Assembly: GCA_013339895.1 (NCBI GenBank)
Contig: JABACO010000001.1
Location: forward strand, 11,704,813 to 11,768,812
DNA: 64,000 nucleotides
Origin: Ephydatia muelleri
Taxonomy: Eukaryota > Porifera > Demospongiae > Spongillida > Spongillidae
Reading direction: 5' to 3'
Shown here: positions 42,300 through 51,364 of the stretch, one piece after another
Layout of the letters: every line of letters begins with the position of its first letter
Position numbering within the stretch: position 1 is the stretch's first letter
The notes under the pieces: model-generated
The model's database searches: none
What the model was told of the DNA's origin: nothing
Seen by the model: only the letters and a program-made list of their open reading frames with translations
Position numbers and translations under genes: made by a program

Positions 42300-43510
42300 T
42301 TAATTAACATACCGTTAAATGTTACGTGACAAATGTGATAAGTGAGTGAGAAATAATAGCGTTACCATGTGTAGTATACGTCAATGCTGACGTAATGCAA
42401 CCGTATCAGCTGGACTTAATTAAAGAAACAATAGTCGTTGTGCGCAAGCCCAGAGGCGGCCGCCGAAGGTTCTAGATGAACACTTACTATTTATATGTAT
42501 ATGTCATTGTGCACTGAGATGAGTGAGTGTTCCATGTAGTGTATAGTGTTTTGTGTAGATTATAGTTGTGTGCCGTGTCCTGCTACTCGAGCGTGCAACC
42601 AGGATTCGCATCGGGGTGATACTACACCTTGCCGTACCGTTGGACCAATGTGCTGTTTTTCTAACGACCATGCGACGGCAACAGCATAATAAAAAACGTA
42701 AACTTTTTTGTGACCAATACTGTCGTTACATAACCCACTTAGCACCACTTAGCAATGCAAGCCATGTAAAAATATATATATACTGCCACATGATCAAACC
42801 TATGCGGTTCTCAGGGGTTATTTATAATTAAAAACGAGAAACCACTATATTAGTTGTCCTTTGAGTTCTGTTTAATACAAAATTGAACATTAATCCGCAA
42901 GTTTTCAAAATTTTACAATCTGCGCTGTAAACATAATATTTATTTAACCCTTTCACAACCTACAAAAATGATTATCAAATGTAGATTGTACTTAAGTTGA
43001 ACTTCCATTTGATGCCAAAAATGTCTCTATCAGACAAACAATGGTAAAGATGTATGAGCCTGCCAAGTTTAAAATTATCTGGAAAAATTAATTATTCAGT
43101 GCAGTATATTTCGTAAACCATTAAAGTTATTAACTTGCTAAATGGTACAAGTAAGATTCATCCAAAGACAAACAAATATGAGTAATTACATCAAGATTGG
43201 AAGATGTGATGCACGCTCCTATACAAAGAAATAATGGAATGACCGCTTGTAAGTTCCTCAGGGGAAAGGTAACTGGTTACAAGTGGTGGGAACTGATGTC
43301 TTATCAAGAGGTTAGTGGGGATGAGTGAATCATTATCAATCTACACATACGCATTTGTCTAAACTACAACTTGTGTTGTCTGAAACACAATCAAGTGTCT
43401 ATAACTTTTAGCCTTGCACATAGACTGAATGCAAGGACTTCCTCTTTTCTGAAATTAGACATACTAGGGATAGCCAAACACCAGGACCGGAAGGAATGTA
43501 TGGGAGCCAA
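42300..43510. other. AT-rich non-coding stretch, copy B
   Basis: It matches 18126-19340 with small indels. No gene is supported. Confidence 0.5.
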
Positions 43511-43523
43511 TATCAGAACACGA

Positions 43524-43915
43524 GTAATAAAGATGCAATGCACATCCACACACAACTATCAATACATGGCACAGAACTTGCAATACAGAACAGCAATTAG
43601 CAATGCAGAGATATATCAATGCAGAGAAACACACAACTAGCAATGCAATGCAGCAATGCAGAGCCACACACAATCAGCAATGCTGAGCCACACACTACTA
43701 GTTAAAGCAGAAGTAAACAGAACAATGCAAAGCCTTGCTAACACAATATTATTGCAGAGCCACACACAATTGAAACAGATACGCTGTAGGTACACAACGA
43801 GTAATGTAATGGCACCGATGACTTCCAAAGGTCAGGACACACATCTTGCAATGCACTGACACACAAGGAACAATGCAGAGGTACAAACGACTAGCAATAC
43901 TGAGCCACACACGAC
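43524..43915. repeat. Degenerate CAATGCAGAG-type tandem repeats, copy B
   Basis: This is the counterpart of 19355-19740 with a different number and arrangement of units. Confidence 0.6.
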
Positions 43916-43983
43916 TGTCTCCAACACCTTGAAAGGAACATGCTCATACATGTAGTACTAGAAAATTAGGGCATTACGACGCA

Positions 43984-44807
43984 ACTAGCAACGTTTATGG
44001 GAGTACACATCCAAAAAAAAGGAACACACAGGCTGAAACAAATATGCATAAGAATCCCTCTCTCCACTCCACCCCACCCAACTCCTACCGTAACGATGTA
44101 ATACTTGGTGTCATTTCTTTCGAAATGGAGCGCGCGTGGCTATTTCAGGACATTTCCCTTTTATTCCGCAACTTGTTTCACATCACCAAAAGTATGGACA
44201 CGCGGACGGAAGTCCTCACGACTGGGAGGCTGTATTTGTGTATATCATCTACGCTCTTATTTATTAAATAGCGCGCTTCACAAGGGTTGTGCAGGTGATG
44301 TTTGCCATTGTGTGAAGTGTTTGTTACATAAGTACTTTTAAAAGTACACAATAGTTACAATAGGACGTCTAACTAGTACAGTATAGAATAAAATAGTACT
44401 AAGAATCGAATGCCTTTGCTGAACAAAATTTTGTTCAGCGCCTTGATGTCATCAACCGTATAAGTGAGATGTTTGTGCACATGCAGCAGCAAAACAATCA
44501 GATTCAGTATTTAAGTGACATAGTCTATTTGTACTGGCATATTTCACGTACGAGTACTGAAAAATTGGTGATCCAATATAAGGAAAAATTGTGACGTGGA
44601 TTGCAAATTGTTCAGGTGCGAGTGAAACCTGGTTTGTGTTCATTTGATCGCTGTTGTGGACTGTTTCTGGATTTATTGGTATGTCGATACATTGTCTGTG
44701 CTATGATACAGCTCTGGTTTATTTGAAACGTTTTGTTCAAAATTTCTGGCGTGTAGAAAAAATTTGTACCCTTTAGGTTTGGTAGAACTTTTTTATGTTT
44801 AAAGATA
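43984..44807. other. Spacer between copy B and the Ginger-like element
   Basis: No gene is supported. Two perfect palindromes are visible: a 16-bp one, GTACTTTTAAAAGTAC (44332-44347), and a 22-bp one at 44418-44439 centred on AAAATTTT. Confidence 0.5.
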
Positions 44808-44998
44808 CCGGTGTCGGAGCAGATTTTGTCCCCCCGGACATAATCCGCTAGCAGATATTGTCCTCCTTCCACAGAAATCGTCCCTCCCCCCCCCCCCCAT
44901 CCCCGCCTGCCCCAAATGCTAGTTTATGCTCTGCCTTTCCTGTTTCCCACCTCCCACCCTTTTTAGTCGCACGTGGTGAGCAGCTGCTAGTGTATCGT

Positions 44999-45233
44999 TA
45001 TGGACGAGAAGAGTACGATTGCCATTTACAGCTTTTCTGGAGACTGGTACGTACCCCTCTGGTATCATAAGGCCCAAAAGCGATCTTTGCGGCGGAAATG
45101 TGAGGACTATGTGGTCGATAGCAGCGTACTGTACCGCAAAAGGAAAAGAAAGAGAGGAAATGGAATTTCTTCGAGTTCCTAGAGGATTTGAAGAGAACGA
45201 ATCCTTCATTCATGCCACTCATCCAAAGAAAGT
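44999..45233 (+). pseudogene. Integrase-type transposase N-terminus (Ginger-like)
   Basis: The frame starting MDEKSTIAIYSF contains KAQKRSLRRKCEDYVVDSSV and LYRKRKRKRG. After a one-base frame change it continues EFLRVPRGFEENESFIHATH. This order (KR-LRR..., 'd..LY.k...', '..V....E....I...H') is what precedes the HHCC zinc domain of Ginger-type and related gypsy-derived integrases. The HHCC and DDE core are missing, presumably deleted between here and the Ulp1-like part. A GTGAGT donor-like sequence lies at 45232. The identification rests on pattern resemblance. Confidence 0.5.
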
Positions 45234-45314
45234 GAGTATGATTAGCTCCGTTATGGATTGAGATTAGCAGTGAAACATGAACATGAAAGCCATGATTAAG
45301 AGTGGAGACTAGCT

Positions 45315-45730
45315 TTCTGATGAGCACATGTATCTTGCTCAAGCTATTCTTCAAAAACAATTCCCTGCCATTGATGGCTGGCAATAAACTCTTCTAGCAC
45401 AGATTGATGGATTTATTCCTGCAACAAATGAATCAATTCAAATTCATCTGGTATCTGGAAATCACTGGGTGACATCAAGCAGTCTAGGTCGAAGTAGTTG
45501 TCTATGACAGCAAATTACGTAGGGGAAAATCAAACTCAACTCTTACTCACCAGCTCTGTCTTATATAGGACATTGATTAAAGTGGAGATAAACAGTAGTG
45601 ATGAAACAGGTCACTTAATTGTGCAATTTACGTATACCCAAAAGCAGAAAGGTGGAAGTGACTGTGGTGTATTGCAATTGCATTTGCATTTCATGCAGCA
45701 ATGGAAGACAATATATCAGGTTTGCAGTTT
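45315..45730 (+). pseudogene. Ulp1-like (C48) cysteine protease, 5' part, split by a gypsy insertion
   Basis: The frames read MYLAQAILQKQFPAIDGWQ, a stop, TLLAQIDGFIPATNESIQIH, GNHWVTSS (catalytic His), VVVYDSKLRRGKSN after a one-base shift (catalytic Asp), TLTHQLCLIYRTLIKVEIN, and KQKGGSDCGV (Gln and the catalytic Cys). A further one-base shift follows, then AIAFAFHAAMEDNISGLQ. The gypsy element inserted after CAGTTT; the gene resumes at 50062. The family removes ubiquitin-like modifiers such as SUMO; transposon-borne versions are common, with unclear role. One stop and two frameshifts show it is dead. Confidence 0.78.
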
Positions 45731-45853
45731 TGTGATGTATTGGCATACGTATATTTAGAGTGCAGTTGTGCGCATGCTCATTCATTGAATCATCCTTTTT
45801 GTTAATGAGTGAATCGTGACTGAGAGCCAAGTCTGGGGGTCCAAGACACTACA
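45731..45853 (+). repeat. 5' LTR of the young gypsy element
   Basis: It is 123 bp long, starts TGTGATGTATTGG and ends AAGACACTACA. I found no difference from the 3' LTR. Confidence 0.95.
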
Positions 45854-45895
45854 AATTGGCGACGAGGGTAAACGTAAGCTGCACGTCGGCGCGAA

Positions 45896-46648
45896 ATGAC
45901 GTATCACGGCAAGTTGAGCGAGTTTGATTCAACTTCCGAGGACTGGCCTTCGTACGTGGAGCGTATGGAGCAGTACTTCGCGGCGAACGACGTCGGTGAC
46001 GAAACGAAGAAGCGTGCGATTCTACTTAGTGTCTGTGGGTCCTCAACTTACCGCCTCATTCGAAGTTTGCTTGCCCCTGTGAAGCCAGGTGAGAAATCAT
46101 ACTCTGACATAGTTGCGCTAGTCACTACTCACCTTAACCCGAAACCATCTGTTATTGTTCAGAGGTTTAAGTTTAATTGTCGAGTAAGGGGGGAAGTCGA
46201 GCCTATTGCTGATTTTGTAGCGGCATTGCGAGCATTGTCGGAACATTGCGAGTTTGGCATGTCGTTGGAGGATGTTTTAAGGGACCGCTTGGTGTGCGGG
46301 ATTAACAACCCTTCAATACAGCGAAGGTTATTGGGTGAAGGGGGTCTGACGTTCAAGAAAGCATTAGAGTTGTCTTTATCAATGGAGTTGGCTAACAAAG
46401 GTTCAAGTGAATTGCAGGCTGCTACGAAGTCAGATGAACAGGTGCAGACTGTACAAAAGTCTAGGGGCCTACAATGTTATAGGTGTGGTGGGAACCATTT
46501 GGCTCATGTGTGTAGGTTAAAAAACTTGATCTGTAGTCAATGTGGCAAGAGGGGGCATGTTGCCAGGGTGTGTCGGAGCAAAGCTACACTGAATGCACCA
46601 CAGAGGGTAGGCATGATGTGGCAGCACTTGACGAGGACATTCCCTTAG
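45896..46648 (+). CDS. gag: Gag polyprotein of the young gypsy element
   Basis: The 250-residue frame starts at the first ATG after the primer-binding site (MTYHGKLSEFDSTSEDWPSY). Capsid motifs are AILLSVCGSSTYRLIRSLLA, NPKPSVIVQRFKF and FVAALRALSEHCEFG, followed by DRLVCGINNPSIQRRLL. Two CCHC knuckles, CYRCGGNHLAHVC and CSQCGKRGHVARVC, lie at residues about 198-225. No stop occurs before the overlap with Pol. Gag assembles the virus-like particle and binds RNA. The frame overlaps the Pol frame from 46540, and Pol lies in the -1 frame, so Pol is probably made by ribosomal frameshifting near the end of Gag. Confidence 0.92.
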   Translation: MTYHGKLSEFDSTSEDWPSYVERMEQYFAANDVGDETKKRAILLSVCGSSTYRLIRSLLAPVKPGEKSYSDIVALVTTHLNPKPSVIVQRFKFNCRVRGEVEPIADFVAALRALSEHCEFGMSLEDVLRDRLVCGINNPSIQRRLLGEGGLTFKKALELSLSMELANKGSSELQAATKSDEQVQTVQKSRGLQCYRCGGNHLAHVCRLKNLICSQCGKRGHVARVCRSKATLNAPQRVGMMWQHLTRTFP

Positions 46649-48813
46649 AAGAGCCATCTGTGCGTACTTTGTATACCCTTGCCACAAAGGAGGCCCCATT
46701 TCATGTGACCTTGAAATTACATGGGGTGCCTGTTTCAATGGAAATAGATACGGGGGCAGCCAGAACTGTTATGAGTCAACAAGCATTCAAGTCAACTTGG
46801 GGCAAATCCGTAGCCCCTGTGTTGCATGATACACATATCAAATTGTGTACATATACAGGAGAATCACTTAAAGTCTTAGGGGTGGCAGATGTTACTGTAA
46901 TGTACAAAGGACAAGAGACAAAGCTGCCCTTGGTAGTTGTTGGGCAAGGAGGGCCCAATCTTTTAGGACGTGACTGGTTGCGTGCTTTGAAGTTAGACTG
47001 GGGAGCCATTCGTTTAATTTCTGCAAATGCAAAACATTCCAGTTGGGAGCAAATTCTTAAAAATCATGCAGCTCTTTTCAAAGAAGAGCTGGGCACAGTG
47101 AAAGGAGTAGTGGCAAAAGTCCACGTGGAAGCAACAGCAGCTCCATCTTTCTACAAATATCGTTCAGCCCCATTTATTATGAAGGAAAAGATAGAGAAAG
47201 AGCTAGAGCGCTTGGAGCTAGCAGGAATTATCACACCTGTACAATTTTCAGAGTGGGCCGCCCCAATAGTACCGGTGGTGAAAGCTGATGGTTCGATAAG
47301 AATTTGCGGGGATTATAAATTAACACTGAATCGTGTAGCCAGGATAGAAACATACCCTATTCCACGTGTTGAAGAGTTGTTTGCCGTTTTACGAGGAGGT
47401 GAAAAGTTCTCCAAAATAGATTTGTCAAGTGCATATCAGCAGATTGTTCTAGACGAGCAGTCTAGGCCTTATACCACCATTAACACTCACAAAGGGCTTT
47501 TTATGTATAACAGATTGACATTTGGTATAGCATCGGCTCCAGCAATTTTCCAACGTACGATGGAAACCATCCTACAGGGGTGTCAGCGTACATGTGTGTA
47601 CTTTGATGACATATTGGTTACAGGGTCTTCAAACGACGAACATTTGGCTAATCTGGATAGTGTGCTTTGTAAACTCGAGGGAGCGGGCTTACGACTCAAC
47701 CGGGCTAAGTGTGCATTTATGCTACCTAGTGTTGAGTATTTAGGGCATAGAATCGACAGGGAGGGATTGCACCCTACTGAAGAGAAGGTCATAGCAATCC
47801 ACAATGCACCTGTACCTACAAGCGTAACAGTGCTGAAATCATTTCTGGGACTCCTTAATTACTATTCTAAGTTCTTACCCAACGTATCATCCACGTTGGC
47901 ACCACTGTATCTACTGTTACGAAAGAAGCAGAAGTGGGTATGGGGTAAAGAGCAAGAGGAAGCTTTCCTCAGAGCTAAAAGAATGCTTCAGTCATCGGCT
48001 CTATTGGTTCATTATGATGGGAACAAGCCGTTGCTGTTAGCATGTGACGCATCCTCATACGGAGTGGGTGCTGTGTTATCACATGTGATGTCTGATGGGT
48101 CAGAAAAACCCATTGCGTTCGCATCACGATCAATGACAGCTGCTGAAAAAGGGTACTCGCAGCTCGACAAAGAAGCCTTGGCCATCATATTTGGAGTTAC
48201 TAAATTCCATCAATATGTGTATGGAAGAATCTTCACTATTGTGTCAGACCATAAGCCATTAATATACATTCTTGGTGAGAAAAATGCTATTCCACCAATG
48301 GCTTCAGCTAGGGTACAACGGTGGGCTTTGACGCTTTCTGGCTATCAATACACCATTAAGTACAAGGAAGGCATAACACATGGTAACGCTGATGCACTCA
48401 GTAGGTTGCCGTGTCCCTGTACCAGTGATGCAAAAGCTCAACAGACCCCAGGTGAATTGGTGGGGTTGATCGATCTGCTAAACTCCTCAGCCACAACAGC
48501 CAATCAAATACGGAAGTGGACGGATAAGGATCCTACACTGTCCCGGGTGAGACAATTTCTTTTGACAGGATGGCCCAGTAGCAACTTAGCAGAGGAGTTC
48601 AAACCGTATGTGACTAGAAAGTTAGAACTTAGTGTTTTGGATGGGTGCGTGTTGTGGGGAGCAAGAGTTGTGATACCACCTCAAGGGAGAGCAAATATCC
48701 TGCAGGAGTTACACGAGGTCCATTTGGGTATGAACAAAATGAAGGGTTTAGCTCGTGGGTATGTTTGGTGGCCTAAATTAGACAGTGACATAGAACCTGG
48801 TGCGGAAGTGTGA
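46540..48813 (+). CDS. pol: Pol: protease, reverse transcriptase, RNase H, integrase zinc domain
   Basis: The frame is 757 codons, of which the first 20-30 overlap Gag. The protease active site is EIDTGAARTVMS (residues 68-79) with GQGGPNLLGRDWL after it. RT motifs: RICGDYKLTLN, KIDLSSAYQQIVLD, LTFGIASAPAIFQRTME and the catalytic VYFDDILVTG at about 47600. RNase H: LLACDASSYGVGAVLSH, KEALAIIFGVTKFHQYVYG, SDHKPLIYILG, HGNADALSRLP. The start of integrase is HEVHLGMNKMKGLARGYVWW, at which point a one-base change shifts the frame (DSDIE then PGAEV and a stop at 48811). The enzyme set is complete up to there with all catalytic residues present. Confidence 0.93.
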   Translation: MWQEGACCQGVSEQSYTECTTEGRHDVAALDEDIPLEEPSVRTLYTLATKEAPFHVTLKLHGVPVSMEIDTGAARTVMSQQAFKSTWGKSVAPVLHDTHIKLCTYTGESLKVLGVADVTVMYKGQETKLPLVVVGQGGPNLLGRDWLRALKLDWGAIRLISANAKHSSWEQILKNHAALFKEELGTVKGVVAKVHVEATAAPSFYKYRSAPFIMKEKIEKELERLELAGIITPVQFSEWAAPIVPVVKADGSIRICGDYKLTLNRVARIETYPIPRVEELFAVLRGGEKFSKIDLSSAYQQIVLDEQSRPYTTINTHKGLFMYNRLTFGIASAPAIFQRTMETILQGCQRTCVYFDDILVTGSSNDEHLANLDSVLCKLEGAGLRLNRAKCAFMLPSVEYLGHRIDREGLHPTEEKVIAIHNAPVPTSVTVLKSFLGLLNYYSKFLPNVSSTLAPLYLLLRKKQKWVWGKEQEEAFLRAKRMLQSSALLVHYDGNKPLLLACDASSYGVGAVLSHVMSDGSEKPIAFASRSMTAAEKGYSQLDKEALAIIFGVTKFHQYVYGRIFTIVSDHKPLIYILGEKNAIPPMASARVQRWALTLSGYQYTIKYKEGITHGNADALSRLPCPCTSDAKAQQTPGELVGLIDLLNSSATTANQIRKWTDKDPTLSRVRQFLLTGWPSSNLAEEFKPYVTRKLELSVLDGCVLWGARVVIPPQGRANILQELHEVHLGMNKMKGLARGYVWWPKLDSDIEPGAEV

Positions 48814-49342
48814 TGTGTGTCAATCTTCAAGGTCTTTACCGGCAGTAGCTCCACTGCACCCTTGGGAGTGGCCACAGCAACCCTGGTCTCGTTTGCACCT
48901 AGATTTTGCGGGACCTTTCTTGGGTCACATGTACTTAGTGCTTGTGGATGCTTATTCTAAATGGATGGAAGTCCAAGTGATGAAAACAATTACATCCTCA
49001 GCAACAATCGAAAAACTCAGGGCTATATTTGCTACTCACGGACTTCCTTGTAAAATTGTGACTGACAATGGACCCTCCTTTGTTAGTCAAGAGTTTAGAG
49101 AATTTATGGAACAGAATGGGATTGTGCATATTAAGTCTGCACCATATCACCCAGCAACTAATGGTTTAGCGGAACGTGCTGTGCAAACTTTCAAGCAAGG
49201 TTTAAGGCATAACAGCATTGGCACAATAGAAACCAGGCTGTCAAGGTTCTTGTTTCATTATAGAATCACTCCACATAGTACAACCGGTTTGTCACCAGCG
49301 GAGTTGCTGTTCGGAAGAGACCTCGATCTCGGTTGGACCTAG
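48800..49342 (+). pseudogene. Integrase core of the young gypsy element (frameshifted)
   Basis: The frame carries the zinc-domain cysteines (KCDVCQSSRSL), RLHLDFAGPFLG (Asp), VTDNGPSFVSQEF (Asp) and TNGLAERAVQTFKQGL (Glu), then TTGLSPAELLFGRD. The frame relative to Pol is +1, and a second one-base change near 49325 moves the tail to another frame. All three catalytic acids are present, so only two indels separate it from an open frame; I do not reconstruct it. Confidence 0.88.
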
Positions 49343-49869
49343 TACATCCCGACTTGTCAAATAAAGTAGAGTTGAGTCAAGCAAGACAGAAACAAGGTCA
49401 TGACACACCAAATATGGTATCCCGTACTTTCAGCTTGGGGGACAGAGTTTATGTATATGATTTTCACAACCCACACAAATGGATTCCTGGTATTGTAGTG
49501 GAACTGACAGGAAGTCTTTCTTACAAGGTGAGATTGCAGGATGGTGTGGTAGTTCGTCGTCACGTGAATCATATTAGAAGTCGTGCTGCAGTTGCAGGTG
49601 GTGAGCTTAACGCTGATCCTGTTGCACCAACGGCCACCTACCTTCAGCCAGACATCATGGATGATGGTCCAACTTCAGATTTGTCCTATGACCCAGCACC
49701 ACTAGCAGATAGCACAGCCACTGAAGAAGATAGAGATGCAGTTATCATCCCAGAGGACTCTGACACCGGTCCACAGGAGGCAGTAAACCTTCCTCAGGAG
49801 GTAGCACCAGTTCCACCGATGACCTTGCGGAGATCAACCCGAGTTAGACAAGCACCTGACCGCTACTAG
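49333..49869 (+). pseudogene. Integrase C-terminal tail of the young gypsy element
   Basis: The frame reads VELSQARQKQGHDTPNMV, GDRVYVYDFHNPHKWIPGIV, VELTGSLSYKVRLQDG and VRRHVNHIRSRAAV, and then an acidic/Pro-rich tail ending TLRRSTRVRQAPDRY. This is the SH3-like region and tail usual for mag-type integrases. The stop at 49867 lies about 60 bp before the polypurine tract. Confidence 0.85.
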
Positions 49870-49938
49870 ACAGAGAACAAACATATTGACTATTATTGAA
49901 GTGCATAAATGTATAGTTGTGTGTTAAGGGGGGAGGAA

Positions 49939-50061
49939 TGTGATGTATTGGCATACGTATATTTAGAGTGCAGTTGTGCGCATGCTCATTCATTGAATCA
50001 TCCTTTTTGTTAATGAGTGAATCGTGACTGAGAGCCAAGTCTGGGGGTCCAAGACACTACA
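49939..50061 (+). repeat. 3' LTR of the young gypsy element
   Basis: It is identical in length and, as far as I can read, in sequence to 45731-45853. It is followed by the AGTTT duplication and the rest of the Ulp1-like gene. Confidence 0.95.
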
Positions 50062-50177
50062 AGTTTGATCAGCTGAAGATGAGACGTCACCTTATGAAAT
50101 GCCTTAGAAAACAAAAATTTACCCCATTTCCGATTCTTGATAAACAATACAAGATACCAAAGAAAGTCTGCACTTAG
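50062..50177 (+). pseudogene. Ulp1-like protease, 3' part
   Basis: After the duplicated AGTTT the frame continues FDQLKMRRHLMKCLRKQKFT, then PFPILDKQYKIPKKVCT and a stop at 50175. 'MR.HL..C.......FP' is the usual C-terminal end in transposon-borne Ulp1-like proteins. Joined across the insertion it follows directly on the HAAMEDNISGLQ segment at 45690-45728. Confidence 0.72.
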
Positions 50178-50579
50178 AAAATTGATGTTTATTGCACATG
50201 TTTGATGCCAGACACATATGGAGATATCAATGGTTCAATGCAAAAACTCAGTGTCACAAATGGTTTCATATCAAAGGTCTTCTCACACTTCCCAATTGAT
50301 GACAAATGGTCATGCTCTTCTTGTACATGTATGTGAGACTGAGATATTCATTCAACCATTTACTTTTCCTTCCATTCCCTCCCCCCCCCCTCCACCCCCA
50401 GTCAATTACAATTACATTTACATTTAACACTCCAGAAGTGAGTAGCGAATAACCTATTTATAAGACCGTTTCATGATAGGGGCCGTGTCAGACTGAAATG
50501 AGCAGCGTGTACACACTCTAGGGCCAAACTATAATAATAATACTCGTACCATCTAGCTGCCCTAATTAACATAAACACA

Positions 50580-50734
50580 AATGTGGGTAGGGGGGACAGA
50601 TTCTGCGGAGGGGGGACAGAATCCGCTAGCAGAACGTGTCTCCCCAGACTGAATCCGCTAGCAGATTCTGTCCGAGGGAACAATATCCGCTAGCGGATTC
50701 TGTCCGGGGGACAACGACAGAATCCGCTATGACA
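50580..50734. repeat. Right inverted terminal region with repeated AATCCGCTAGC units
   Basis: Four to five variants of GAATCCGCTAGCAGATTCTG recur between 50596 and 50728, separated by GTCC/GGGGGACA strings. The unit contains the near-perfect palindrome ATCCGCTAGCGGAT. The left end has fewer units. Such subterminal arrays often bind transposases. Confidence 0.8.
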
Positions 50735-50738
50735 CCGG

Positions 50739-51364
50739 GAACCCGATCAGATTTAGGTACTTCCCAGGTCTTAATCTATATGGATTTCAAAATTCAAGAA
50801 CTTTGGTTGATGCCCAAGGTGTCATCAAACAGCCTGCTCGTATAACATGGTTTTGCAACTTTTTAAGAACATTTCTTACCTCATGAGTACCTTATAGCAT
50901 TAACAAAGTTTAACTCTAAATAAAGACTACCATTATTTTCGAGGTACTGTAAAAGAAGTATTTATAAACGCAGTTTTGCTATAATCTAGGTACTATGAAA
51001 ATACCATAATTTTTGGCCTATGCCCAAGGCATACCCCAGATTTTCTCGTCCCCAGAAATCATATTGTACGTTGCCACGAAAATGGAACTAACGCATGTTT
51101 GTGCACCTTTCCAGTGTGCTTACAACCCTACATGTAACCCTTTAAGTTGTTAGCATGCTGCAACGATCTGTTGGTGTGTATCTTTCCAAATTACTGCAGA
51201 AGATTTTAAGAAGTTAATTGAAGGTTTTACTGGTGATATCAGTGCAGACAATGCACTACAGGTTTCAGTAATAGAAATGGCTTGGTAGTGCACATATATA
51301 CTAAATTTTGAGCCTGTCCTATACTATTAATGTAATTAATGCAGCAAAGCATTTTTAATTTTGG
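50739..51364. other. No gene recognised
   Basis: This is AT-rich sequence with no motif. Part of the region before 51365 may be an intron or earlier exon of the transposase-like gene, since ATTACTGCAG|AAGATTTTAAGAAG near 51200 looks like an acceptor followed by an open stretch. Confidence 0.4.

Larger units (their letters stand above)
29192..43983. repeat. Large segmental duplication, copy B (14.8 kb)
   Basis: This is a direct repeat of 5921-19772, nearly identical by eye outside the retroelement replacement. Differences include an additional stretch at about 30352-30374 (GTCAACCAAGAATGGAAAGA replaces ATCTATG), a shorter 39-bp array, and many single-base changes and 1-2 bp indels. Because the Gmr1-like LTRs, TACAT duplications, kinase frameshift and truncated Tc1 fragment are shared, all these predate the duplication. 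Confidence 0.95.
45731..50061 (+). mobile_element. Young mag-like Ty3/gypsy retrotransposon
   Basis: The element is 4331 bp and flanked by AGTTT duplications (45726-45730, 50062-50066). Its two 123-bp LTRs look identical base for base. A primer-binding site (TTGGCGACGAGGG) follows the 5' LTR and a polypurine tract (AAGGGGGGAGGA) precedes the 3' LTR. Gag and a long Pol frame are open; two single-base frameshifts (near 48795 and 49325) lie in the integrase. It interrupts the Ulp1-like gene of the Ginger-like transposon. The intact LTR pair points to recent activity. Confidence 0.95.
44812..50734 (+). mobile_element. Ginger-like DNA transposon with Ulp1-type protease
   Basis: The ends are inverted copies over about 70 bp: TGTCGGAGCAGATT... 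on the left, and on the right, read in reverse complement, TGTCATAGCGGATT.... Both continue into CCCCCGGACA, AATCCGCTAGC and GATATTGT. Direct CCGG duplications flank the ends (44808-44811 and 50735-50738). TGT-starting termini with 4-bp duplications and an integrase-type transposase are features of the Ginger superfamily. Inside lie an integrase N-terminal segment and a Ulp1-like protease. A 4.3-kb gypsy element is inserted at 45731; without it the transposon would be about 1.6 kb, an internally deleted, non-autonomous copy. Confidence 0.78.
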
